From NCBI GenBank assembly GCA_014239005.1, contig JABAAA010000013.1, positions 5,446 to 15,685 on the forward strand: a DNA stretch of 10,240 nt. The letters are read 5' to 3'. Every line of letters starts with the position of its first letter. Position 1 is the first letter of the stretch. Shown one piece after another: positions 1 through 6,099 of the stretch. A program made the position numbers and the translations under genes. The notes beneath the pieces were generated by a model. That model was not told the DNA's origin. It saw nothing but the letters and a program-made list of their open reading frames with translations, and did no database searches. This stretch comes from Alphaproteobacteria bacterium (GTDB taxonomy: Bacteria > Pseudomonadota > Alphaproteobacteria > JABAAW01).

Positions 1-1
1 T

Positions 2-40
2 ACGCCCTGAGAGGACGACAACCCTTCAGGCGTTATTTTT
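2..40 (+). terminator. Probable intrinsic terminator of a + strand gene left of the window
   Basis: An imperfect hairpin is visible: ACGCC (2-6) pairs with GGCGT (29-33), TGA (8-10) with TCA (26-28) and AGG (12-14) with CCT (23-25), with single-base bulges at 7 and 11 and an 8-base loop. It is followed by a T-rich tract (TTATTTTT, 33-40) on the + strand, so it would stop transcription coming from the left, convergent with irr. It overlaps the irr stop codon. Whether it also ends irr transcription cannot be judged because the needed T-tract on the other strand would lie outside the window. Confidence 0.5.
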
Positions 41-547
41 GCGCTCGGCGTTTTGCGAAGGACGCACGCGCAAGACCACCTCGACGCTCTCCAGACTGAT
101 CCCTGGGGGCAGCGGCGGCAGGGTGCCGACGGGAACGGGGGCGATGTCTTCGATCGACTGCGTTTCGATGTTGTAGAGGTGGTGGTGACGCGAAATATTG
201 CTGTCGAAAAGCGTCTGTTCTTTATCCAGCACAATCTCTTTCAGCCAACGGTGGCGCGTCAGCAGATGCAGCGTGTTGTAGACGGTGGCAAGCGACAGGC
301 GGTGTCGTTTGTCTTTGAGCTCGGCATGCAAGCGTTCGGCGGAAAAATGCCGCGCGCAACCCTCGAAAATGTGCGCGACGATCATACGGCGTTGGAGCGT
401 CGGACGCACGGCATGGCGTTTCAAACTTTGCAAGCAACGACGCGCTCGCTCGGAAAGACGAGGAACGGACAAGCTTTCCCCTTCTCGGCAAACGTCGGGG
501 GCAGAGGTGTTCGGGGTGGCGTCGGTCGGCGTCATCATCGGCATCAT
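26..547 (-). CDS. irr: Fur-family iron/heme-responsive regulator Irr
   Basis: This is a cytoplasmic DNA-binding regulator of the Fur superfamily, most like Irr, which in alphaproteobacteria controls heme synthesis and iron genes and responds to heme status rather than directly to ferrous iron. From the chosen ATG (547) it is 173 aa. A winged-helix domain spans about residues 45-105 (LSLATVYNTLHLL is the Fur recognition-helix signature). Then comes FDSNISRHHHLY, whose HHH (121-123) is the heme/metal motif typical of Irr, followed by a dimerisation part with SVEVVLRVR near the end. The CxxC zinc pairs of classical Fur are absent, as expected for Irr, and the N-terminal Cys-Pro heme motif of Bradyrhizobium Irr is not seen. 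A TTG 18 bases upstream keeps the frame open, but GAGGG lies 8 bases before the ATG at 547, so that start is preferred. The gene is divergent from lgt. Family assignment is firm; the Irr label is likely. Confidence 0.85.
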   Translation of the reverse strand: MMPMMTPTDATPNTSAPDVCREGESLSVPRLSERARRCLQSLKRHAVRPTLQRRMIVAHIFEGCARHFSAERLHAELKDKRHRLSLATVYNTLHLLTRHRWLKEIVLDKEQTLFDSNISRHHHLYNIETQSIEDIAPVPVGTLPPLPPGISLESVEVVLRVRPSQNAERKNNA

Positions 548-555
548 CAAAGGAG

Positions 556-560
556 CCCTC
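556..560 (-). promoter_or_regulatory. Ribosome binding site of irr
   Basis: GAGGG on the minus strand, 8 bases ahead of the ATG at 547. It decides between this ATG and the in-frame TTG at 565, which has no such site. Confidence 0.5.
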
Positions 561-565
561 GACAA

Positions 566-712
566 GGGGTCGTCATGGGAGTATCGTAAAGATCAGCAAT
601 CGGACGAAAGCAGGGCAAAGACAAAGCAACAGCAAGCCTGAAGATTAGGCTTTGTGCGAAGGTTTTGCAAGCAGAAACAGGACAAGAAACCTTGTCGAGC
701 GGAGGAAGAGTC
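566..712. other. Divergent intergenic region between irr and lgt
   Basis: This 147-base spacer must hold the promoters of both irr (-) and lgt (+). No strong sigma-70 pair stands out on either strand. A 6-bp inverted repeat, AAGCCT (634-639) and AGGCTT (647-652) with a 7-base loop, lies near the middle and could be an operator or be chance. On the minus strand TTGCAA (665-670) lies 17 bases before TAATCT, a weak promoter candidate for irr. No gene or RNA is recognised here. Confidence 0.3.
701..705 (+). promoter_or_regulatory. Ribosome binding site of lgt
   Basis: A perfect GGAGG sits 7 bases before the GTG at 713. It decides the lgt start: the frame is open further upstream to a TTG at 665 and has an ATG at 743, but neither has a comparable site. 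Confidence 0.75.
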
Positions 713-1540
713 GTGTCGTTTTTTCCTTTTTCGGGTCCTTACATGTTTCCGAACATCGATCCGATCGCCTTTTCGTTGGGTCCTGTGACGATACGTTGGT
801 ATGCGCTCGCTTACGTGTCGGGTTTTGTGTCGACGCTTTTGCTGGCGTGTTGGTTCAACGGCTGGCGCGAGAAGCCTTTCAAGAGAGAATACTTTTTCGA
901 AGTGTTTTCTTGGGGCGTTTGGGGCGTGCTGTTGGGTGGCAGGTTGGGCTATGTCGTCTTTTACAAGCCGCTCTATTTTATCGAGAACCCGCTGGAAATC
1001 ATCGCCTTGTGGAAAGGAGGCATGTCCTTTCACGGCGGTGCGATCGGCTTGTTTCTGGGGGTGTGGATGTTTTGTCGTCGTCGCGGTATCAAGGTTTGGT
1101 GTTTTGCCGATGTGATCTGTTTGGCGGTGCCTTGTGCGCTTTTTCTCGGCAGACTTGCCAACTTTGCCAACGGCGAGCTTTGGGGTCGTCCGACTTCGGT
1201 CTCTTGGGCGGTGATCTTTCCTCATGTCGACGCCTTGCCGCGCCATCCCAGCCAGCTCTACGAGGCTTTGTTGGAAGGAATCGTGTTGTTTCTTTTGTTG
1301 ACGGCGGCAACGCGCGTGTTCTCTTTGTTGCGCTTTGCGGGCTGCGTGACGGGCTTGTGCATGGCGGGCTACGCCTCGATGCGCTTTACTATCGAGTTCT
1401 TCCGTGAGCCCGACGCGCACTTGGGATTGTTGTTCGGAATTCTTTCTCAAGGGCAGATACTCTCGCTGGTGTTCTTCCTGGGTGGCGTGCTTTTGTTTGC
1501 CTACGCGATGAGAACAAGCTTGCAAGGGCTGCGTTCGTAA
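713..1540 (+). CDS. lgt: Prolipoprotein diacylglyceryl transferase
   Basis: Lgt is an inner-membrane enzyme that moves diacylglycerol from phosphatidylglycerol onto the lipobox cysteine of prolipoproteins, the first step of lipoprotein maturation. The 275-aa product (GTG start) has the usual length. It is strongly hydrophobic with several membrane segments. Family motifs are intact: IRWYALAY with Tyr30, SFHGGAIG with the essential-type His107, the Lgt signature GRLANFANGELWGRP (146-160, containing Arg147 and Asn150), RHPSQLYEA (177-185), and Tyr220/Arg224 before EFFREPD. The GTG at 713 is supported by GGAGG 7 bases upstream. The methyltransferase gene begins 5 bases after its stop, an arrangement common in alphaproteobacteria. 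Identity is near certain. Confidence 0.97.
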   Translation: MSFFPFSGPYMFPNIDPIAFSLGPVTIRWYALAYVSGFVSTLLLACWFNGWREKPFKREYFFEVFSWGVWGVLLGGRLGYVVFYKPLYFIENPLEIIALWKGGMSFHGGAIGLFLGVWMFCRRRGIKVWCFADVICLAVPCALFLGRLANFANGELWGRPTSVSWAVIFPHVDALPRHPSQLYEALLEGIVLFLLLTAATRVFSLLRFAGCVTGLCMAGYASMRFTIEFFREPDAHLGLLFGILSQGQILSLVFFLGGVLLFAYAMRTSLQGLRS

Positions 1541-1545
1541 CTCCT

Positions 1546-2724
1546 GTGGTTCAAGGTTGCGGACAAGCTCCGCTATCGTCTTCGACTCAAGAATCCTCGG
1601 CCTTGCGTTGCGAGCGTGCGTTGCTTTCGCGTTTGCGTCGAAACGGAGCGCTCACGTTGGACGAGTACATGGCGCATTGTCTTTCGCATCCGAGCTTTGG
1701 CTACTATCGCCACGCACGTTTGGGAGAGGACTTTGTCACAGCACCCATGTTGGGCGATGTGTTCGGGCTGATCGTGGGAAGATGGTTGGTTGCGTGCTGG
1801 AATCGTTTGGGCTGTCCGTGCGACATGATGATGGTCGAAGCGGGGGCGGGCGGCGGCGAGCTGTTGGGCAATGCGTTGCGCGTTATACGCAAGCTCGCTC
1901 CTCGCTGTTTTGAATCCTTGAAAGTGCATGTCGTTGAAATCAACGAGGGGGTGCGAGAACGTTTGGCGCAAGCTGTCTCGAGTGTTGGCGGGCGAGAGTT
2001 CGCTGTTCACGAAACACTGGAAGATGTGCCGCACGGGCGGTGGTTCTTTGTGGCGAACGAGTTCTTCGACGCGTTGCCGGTTCGTCAATATCTATGGCGA
2101 GACGGCAGGAGCTTTGTGCGACGCATCGCGCTCGACCTTCATAAGGGAGGGGCAGCATTGCGATTCGTCCGCGGCGAGCCCTGTCTTTTGCCCAAAAGGT
2201 TGCAAGAAAGTTTGCAAGAAATTCAGACACAGCAGGAAACGCAAGAAAGTCTTCAGGAACATATTGTAGAGACATCGCCGCGCGCACTGTTTTTGACAGC
2301 GAATGTCGCTGCTGTCCTTTCGCAGCACGGCGGTGCAGCATTCGTCTGCGATTATGGCTATGCAACGCAGCGCTCGGCGCCGCGTGCAGGCAGCTTGCAG
2401 GCTTTTTTTCGGCACAAGGCGGTCGACCCGCTCACGCACATCGGCGCGTGCGACCTTAGTGCCGAGGTGGATTTCGACGCGCTACGGCAAACCTTCCAAG
2501 CGGAATTGGGCGAGCGGGGGGAGTGCCGTGTGCAAACGCAACGCGATTTTTTGAACGATGTCAGCATGGAAGATTCGTTGCAAGGTTTGTCAAACGATGC
2601 GCCCGACAAGACGACGAAGAATCTATCAACGAATTTACAAAACGTTATGCGACGGCTGACCGATCGGGAGCAAATGGGAGAAAAGTTCAAGGTGCTGACG
2701 GTCTTCGCTCCCACGCCGCCTTGA
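1546..2724 (+). CDS. MidA/NDUFAF7-family SAM-dependent methyltransferase
   Basis: This belongs to the COG1565 class I methyltransferase family, whose mitochondrial member NDUFAF7/MidA methylates an arginine of the complex I subunit NDUFS2. The bacterial substrate is not established. The 392-aa frame shows the N-terminal LDEYMAHCLSHPSFGYY element (39-54), DFVTAP (62-67), the SAM-binding motif VEAGAGGGEL (97-106; relatives usually have a GPGRG-like form), the family hallmark ANEFFDALPVRQY (170-182), VCDYGY (267-272), and a C-terminal MGEKFKVL. A Gln/Glu-rich stretch made of LQE repeats (about 219-238) lies between conserved blocks and looks like an insertion. The GTG start lies 5 bases after lgt with no clear ribosome site, so translation may depend on lgt; homology begins only near residue 25, and a later non-ATG start is possible. 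The pgeF/yfiH gene often found next in relatives is absent. Confidence 0.9.
   Translation: MVQGCGQAPLSSSTQESSALRCERALLSRLRRNGALTLDEYMAHCLSHPSFGYYRHARLGEDFVTAPMLGDVFGLIVGRWLVACWNRLGCPCDMMMVEAGAGGGELLGNALRVIRKLAPRCFESLKVHVVEINEGVRERLAQAVSSVGGREFAVHETLEDVPHGRWFFVANEFFDALPVRQYLWRDGRSFVRRIALDLHKGGAALRFVRGEPCLLPKRLQESLQEIQTQQETQESLQEHIVETSPRALFLTANVAAVLSQHGGAAFVCDYGYATQRSAPRAGSLQAFFRHKAVDPLTHIGACDLSAEVDFDALRQTFQAELGERGECRVQTQRDFLNDVSMEDSLQGLSNDAPDKTTKNLSTNLQNVMRRLTDREQMGEKFKVLTVFAPTPP
2200..2259 (+). repeat. In-frame Gln/Glu-coding microrepeat inside the methyltransferase gene
   Basis: TTGCAAGAAA occurs at 2200-2209 and again at 2212-2221 (12-base period, coding LQES-LQEI). A partial third copy, GCAAGAAAGT, lies at 2241-2250 and leads into SLQE. 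The stretch encodes a polar, probably helical or disordered loop of about 20 residues between the LLP and IVE blocks of the enzyme. Confidence 0.6.
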
Positions 2725-2731
2725 GTGTCGC

Positions 2732-4606
2732 TTAGAAGCTCATGGTCAAGCCGATCGCGATCTCGTGGCTTGGCACGAGCCTTCGTTCGTAGAAAAGAAC
2801 GCCTTGGCTGGGAAGTTCCTTTGTGGTCACGAAGAAAGGAACAGAGACGGCTGCCTCGCCGTACCAGTAATTGGTGGAAAAGGCGAGGTTTTTCGTGATG
2901 GGATACAGGCTTTGCAAGTGAAGCAAGAAGGTCGTCTCTTGCTCGCCGTTCTTGTAGCGCGGGTCTTTGCTGAAGGCTTGCGTGAAGGCGATCGAGAGCG
3001 TTCCTTTCCTCTTGCGTGTACCGCCTGCTCCTTTTTTGTGCGGAATCAAACGTGCCGTTTTGATGCCGACCGACCACGACAGACTCTCGACGCCTTTTTG
3101 CGCATGCGTCTCTCCTTCTAAATTTTTCAAGGTGATGCTGCTCGGAAGCTGGTAGGTGACGCTGCCGAACACGCTGTAATCCCTCCAAGTCAATCCCGTG
3201 CTGAAGCCCGCGGCTTGATCCAACTGACTTGCATGGCGGTTAATGTCGGAGACGGCGGCATCGAATTCTTCTTCAAGCTCTTCCGTAAAAATTGCTTTCA
3301 GAAGATCGCTGGATTCGCTGACGGTCGCTTGGGAAGAGCGGATGCCGTAGCGCGCGGCGAGTTTGAAAGAAAGCTTTTTGCGCGGAAAGTTTTTTTCGTA
3401 GGCGACGGCGATATTCCCTCCCATGATCGAAGGGTTCACGTCTTCGTGCCACGAAGAGCCTGTGGACGAGCCTTGCCAACAGCCCGCCTCTTGCACCTCA
3501 ACGGGCAGCAGATCATTCTGAAGGTGATATACACCGAGAAAGTCGTCTTCTCCAAGCAAAGATTCGAAAGGTTTTTTTGTGTTGTCGTAAAGTGAAAAGG
3601 TTGCCTTGTCAGGTTCGTCCTCGAGTTTGTAATTGGGTTCGAAAAGCTGTTTATGGTCGGCGTAGAAGAGGCTGGGAAAACACAAAGAAGAGCTGTCGCG
3701 CGAGAAAGAAGCGAGTGTGTGTTCGGAGGCACGCAGGTTGGAAAACCATTCTGCGCCGATGGAGACGCCGTAAAATTTAGGCGCAAAGTATTGAATTTTC
3801 GGAAAATTGCCGCTGCCAGCTTGTCCCAGATCCCGTCCCAGCTGTTGCACATGCCATGGCGTTCGGGAAAGGTCGCCGAAGAACCCGTTGCCGGAAGAGA
3901 TGTCGCTCGCGCCCGCATCCAGCCTTCGTGTCACACCCTCCGTGATGCCGAGGCGAATCTCCCCCACCTTCGGGCGTGACACCGAAACAAAGGCTTCGCG
4001 CACGCCGGCTGAATCGAAATCGTAAGTTTGAACAAGCCTGCCGCCCCAGTCGTTTTCGGACAGGCGCGCGCCCAGCTCGAACGCATCCAGTGCCACGCGC
4101 CCCCTCCCCTGCCACTTCTTGTTCGCAGCCGACCTTGCCTCGAACCCCAACACGAGCTCGTAAAGATCCAAACGAACATCCCCATCCTCCAACAAGGGTT
4201 CAAGGTGCGATTGAAACAGCTGCTGTTGTTTCTCTTGAAAATAGGTTGCTGGCAATTGCGAACCATCTGCTTTGTTGCTCAATTCGATATATCTGGCACG
4301 GGTTGTGTAGGGTTCAAATCCGTCAGAAGTCTCGATCATTCCGCCATTGGAGTTGTATTTTCCGAAGCCCAACAACCTTGTAGGTTCGGGCGGCTTGCTG
4401 CCGCCGTAGCGCAGGTAGACCTTGCCCGTCGTGAACCATCGAAATCGTGGTTCTTCTTCTGCTACGCTGTTCGTCTCCGCAGCTTGTTGTGCGCTTGCAA
4501 GCGAAACGTCCAGCCCTGACAGCATTGATAGGAAACACAAAGCCAAGCGACCCAGAGAAAGGGCTATCGGCACTTGTTTGTACAAGAGACCTTTGTCTTT
4601 TTGCAT
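2732..4606 (-). CDS. Large outer-membrane porin
   Basis: A 624-aa exported protein predicted to form a beta-barrel in the outer membrane and allow diffusion of small solutes. The N-terminus has a Lys-containing start, a hydrophobic stretch, and a signal peptidase I site at Ala37-Ser-Ala39, giving a mature part of about 585 aa. The rest alternates polar and aromatic/hydrophobic residues in strand-like patterns, has porin-type segments such as IRLGITEGVTRRLD and SGNGFFGDLSRTPW (about 217-251), and ends in IAIGLTMSF, whose terminal Phe is the usual barrel assembly signal. It is longer than common 350-400-aa alphaproteobacterial porins, with long acidic loop-like stretches around 320-390 and 430-462. 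Only Cys309 and Cys376 occur in the mature part. ATG 4606 has GAGGAA (4613-4618) 6 bases upstream. It is convergent with the methyltransferase gene with a 7-base gap and no visible terminator. Substrate is unknown; the porin class is likely, not certain. Confidence 0.8.
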   Translation of the reverse strand: MQKDKGLLYKQVPIALSLGRLALCFLSMLSGLDVSLASAQQAAETNSVAEEEPRFRWFTTGKVYLRYGGSKPPEPTRLLGFGKYNSNGGMIETSDGFEPYTTRARYIELSNKADGSQLPATYFQEKQQQLFQSHLEPLLEDGDVRLDLYELVLGFEARSAANKKWQGRGRVALDAFELGARLSENDWGGRLVQTYDFDSAGVREAFVSVSRPKVGEIRLGITEGVTRRLDAGASDISSGNGFFGDLSRTPWHVQQLGRDLGQAGSGNFPKIQYFAPKFYGVSIGAEWFSNLRASEHTLASFSRDSSSLCFPSLFYADHKQLFEPNYKLEDEPDKATFSLYDNTKKPFESLLGEDDFLGVYHLQNDLLPVEVQEAGCWQGSSTGSSWHEDVNPSIMGGNIAVAYEKNFPRKKLSFKLAARYGIRSSQATVSESSDLLKAIFTEELEEEFDAAVSDINRHASQLDQAAGFSTGLTWRDYSVFGSVTYQLPSSITLKNLEGETHAQKGVESLSWSVGIKTARLIPHKKGAGGTRKRKGTLSIAFTQAFSKDPRYKNGEQETTFLLHLQSLYPITKNLAFSTNYWYGEAAVSVPFFVTTKELPSQGVLFYERRLVPSHEIAIGLTMSF

Positions 4607-4650
4607 AACAACTTCCTCTGATCCGCCTCCCTTTCTTCAAGGCGCGTGTA

Positions 4651-4679
4651 ATTCTTGTTAAAAGCCCAAATTTTTGCAA
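4651..4679 (-). promoter_or_regulatory. Candidate sigma-70 promoter of the porin gene
   Basis: On the minus strand, TTGCAA (4674-4679) as -35 box and AAGAAT (4651-4656) as -10 box are separated by 17 bases, each matching the consensus at 4 of 6. It lies in an AT-rich stretch about 45 bases before the start codon, leaving room for a leader with the GAGGAA ribosome site. Spacing is good, boxes are moderate. Confidence 0.45.
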
Positions 4680-4696
4680 TAGAGTTAAAAATTAAT

Positions 4697-4713
4697 TTCT
4701 ACTACCATTAGAA
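4697..4713. repeat. Inverted repeat in the porin/DUF192 divergent region
   Basis: TTCTA (4697-4701) and TAGAA (4709-4713) face each other around a 7-base centre, upstream of the candidate porin -35 box. It could be an operator. It resembles half of the Irr iron-control element but in the opposite arrangement, so no regulator is assigned; a 5-bp arm can occur by chance in AT-rich DNA. Confidence 0.25.
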
Positions 4714-4756
4714 TAGGTCTTGCTTTCCCATGAACCGCCGCCCGAACGCACGACCT

Positions 4757-4786
4757 TTGGCAAGCAGGGGCAAGACGGGTTATACT
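4757..4786 (+). promoter_or_regulatory. Probable sigma-70 promoter of the DUF192-cobB-recR-mnmE run
   Basis: TTGGCA (4757-4762) and TATACT (4781-4786) each match the sigma-70 consensus at 5 of 6, with 18 bases between. The expected transcription start is about 4793, only some 3 bases before the ATG at 4796, which would make the message leaderless or nearly so. Confidence 0.6.
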
Positions 4787-4795
4787 TCTTGTGTC

Positions 4796-5338
4796 ATGAC
4801 CTTCAGAGAGCAGAACCCGTTCGCAAGATGGCGACCTCGCCTCGCAAGAGCAGAGGCGCTCTTGCTGCTGTTTTCGAGCATGGTTGCCGCAACCTTCGCT
4901 GTTGTTGCTACGGCGCAGACAACAATAGCGACAGAAGTTTTGGAAAAAAGCGGACAAGGCACAGAGACGCTTTTTCTCCTTACGCGCCAAGGGAGCAGGC
5001 ACAGGATCAAGGTCGAGCTTGCCGCGACGCCCGAAGAGCAAAGCCGCGGACTCATGTTTCGCACAAGACTTTCCGCCCGACACGGCATGCTGTTTTTGCA
5101 CGATCCGCCGCAAAAGGTTGTCATGTGGATGAAAAACACCTACCTGCCGTTGGACATCATCTTTTTCGATCGTGAAGGCAGGGTTGTGCAAATCGTCGAG
5201 CAGACGACGCCACTTTCGCTTGCGCGCATCCGCTCGTCTCAGCCCGTCGCTGCCGTGTTGGAACTGCCCGCCGGCAGCGTGCAAAGCCTGTCGCTTGGCA
5301 CAGGCGACCGAGCGGAACACCGCTTCTTCCAACGATGA
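4796..5338 (+). CDS. DUF192 (COG1430) exported protein
   Basis: A 180-aa member of the DUF192 family, small beta-rich proteins of unknown biochemical role found exported or membrane-anchored in many bacteria and archaea. Residues about 19-40 form a hydrophobic signal peptide or anchor ending in VVATAQ, so the domain should act in the periplasm. The family motifs are all present: ELAATPEEQSRGLMFR (74-89), GMLFL (97-101), VMWMKNTYLPLDIIFFD (109-125) and VLELPAGSV (154-162). The frame is open from an ATG at 4730, but the later ATG is preferred because a good promoter lies between the two and the result starts with a normal signal sequence; no ribosome site precedes either ATG. Its stop overlaps the cobB start as ATGA. 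Function is not inferred beyond the family. Confidence 0.88.
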   Translation: MTFREQNPFARWRPRLARAEALLLLFSSMVAATFAVVATAQTTIATEVLEKSGQGTETLFLLTRQGSRHRIKVELAATPEEQSRGLMFRTRLSARHGMLFLHDPPQKVVMWMKNTYLPLDIIFFDREGRVVQIVEQTTPLSLARIRSSQPVAAVLELPAGSVQSLSLGTGDRAEHRFFQR

Positions 5339-6099
5339 CGGCATACTCTGTCGTCATCCTCAGCGGCGCAGGAATTTCGCGCGAATCGGGGCTGGATACC
5401 TTTCGCGACAAGGGCGGCATTTGGCAGCGCTACGATCCGCAAAAAGTCGCCAGCGTCCAAGGGTGGCTCGACGATCCCGCCCTCGTCCAAGAGTTCTACA
5501 ACATGCGTCGCCGCGAGCTGTTGCAAAACAATATCCAGCCCAATGAAGCCCACCTCGCGCTAGCAAGGTTGCAATGCTGCTGGCAAGCTCCTTGCACGAT
5601 CGTCACGCAAAATATCGACGACCTTCACGAACGCGCCATCCAAGAAGTTCAAAAAATCCAAGAAGTCACGGGCGACGTTTCGACAAGGGATCTCTCAGGC
5701 AACATTGTCCATCTGCACGGGGAGACGCTGAGCTCGCTTTGCTCCAAGTGCAGCGCACGAGCGCGTTGTGAAGAAGACCTTTCTTGCCAAAGCCCGTGCC
5801 AAGCTTGCGGCGTGGCTGGGGGAATGCGTCCCGATGTCGTGTGGTTCGGCGAAGTTCCCTATCGCCTGCCTTTCGTCTACAAGCTGTTGGAGCAATGTCG
5901 CCTTTTCGTCGCGGTGGGAACGGCGGGCGCCGTCTATCCGGCAGCGGGGTTCGTCTCGCACGCACAGAACGCGCGCACGCTTGAAATCAATATCGCGCCC
6001 ACCGAAATCTCCGCGCTGTTTCAGGAACATCGCTACGGAAAGGCTTCCGAAGAAATGCCGAAGCTGGTGGAAGAAATGCTGACAGAGGGCGTGGCGTGA
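5335..6099 (+). CDS. cobB: CobB-type NAD-dependent protein deacylase (class III sirtuin)
   Basis: This sirtuin removes acyl groups from lysines, using NAD and yielding O-acyl-ADP-ribose. The 254-aa product has the NAD-binding GAGISRESGLDTFRD (11-25), TQNIDD (91-96), the catalytic His128 in HLHGE, a zinc site with CSKC (136-139) and CQAC (155-158), VGTAGAVYPAAGF (194-206) and the C-terminal EIN. Tyr55 and Arg58 in FYNMRRREL match the pair that lets class III enzymes such as SIRT5 and E. coli CobB bind succinyl- or malonyl-lysine, so desuccinylation is plausible. Between HER (98-100) and the HLHG motif it carries about 16-18 extra residues that include an IQEVQKIQEV repeat. The ATG overlaps the upstream gene by 4 bases and has no ribosome site, suggesting translational coupling. 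Confidence 0.95.
   Translation: MTAYSVVILSGAGISRESGLDTFRDKGGIWQRYDPQKVASVQGWLDDPALVQEFYNMRRRELLQNNIQPNEAHLALARLQCCWQAPCTIVTQNIDDLHERAIQEVQKIQEVTGDVSTRDLSGNIVHLHGETLSSLCSKCSARARCEEDLSCQSPCQACGVAGGMRPDVVWFGEVPYRLPFVYKLLEQCRLFVAVGTAGAVYPAAGFVSHAQNARTLEINIAPTEISALFQEHRYGKASEEMPKLVEEMLTEGVA
5638..5666 (+). repeat. In-frame direct repeat inside cobB
   Basis: ATCCAAGAAGT occurs at 5638-5648 and 5656-5666, an 18-base period coding IQEV-QK-IQEV. It falls in the loop between the NAD-binding and catalytic motifs, where relatives are much shorter. Confidence 0.65.

Noticed and set aside
548..565. Upstream TTG start for irr
   Set aside because: It has no ribosome site, while GAGGG precedes the ATG at 547 at good spacing.
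593..1525. A 310-codon open frame on the minus strand covering lgt
   Set aside because: Composition is Lys/Arg/His/Gln-heavy with no recognisable motif, and it lies fully opposite the well-conserved lgt; it is a shadow of that gene.
2200..2259. A Rickettsia-type palindromic element inserted in the methyltransferase gene
   Set aside because: The segment is a direct repeat and does not fold as a long palindrome; simple slippage explains it better.
2358..3188. A 276-codon minus-strand frame across the methyltransferase/porin junction
   Set aside because: It overlaps two well-supported genes, is Arg-rich and has no signature.
4685..5344. A 219-codon minus-strand frame opposite the DUF192 gene
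   Set aside because: The + strand frame has all DUF192 motifs; the antisense frame shows none.
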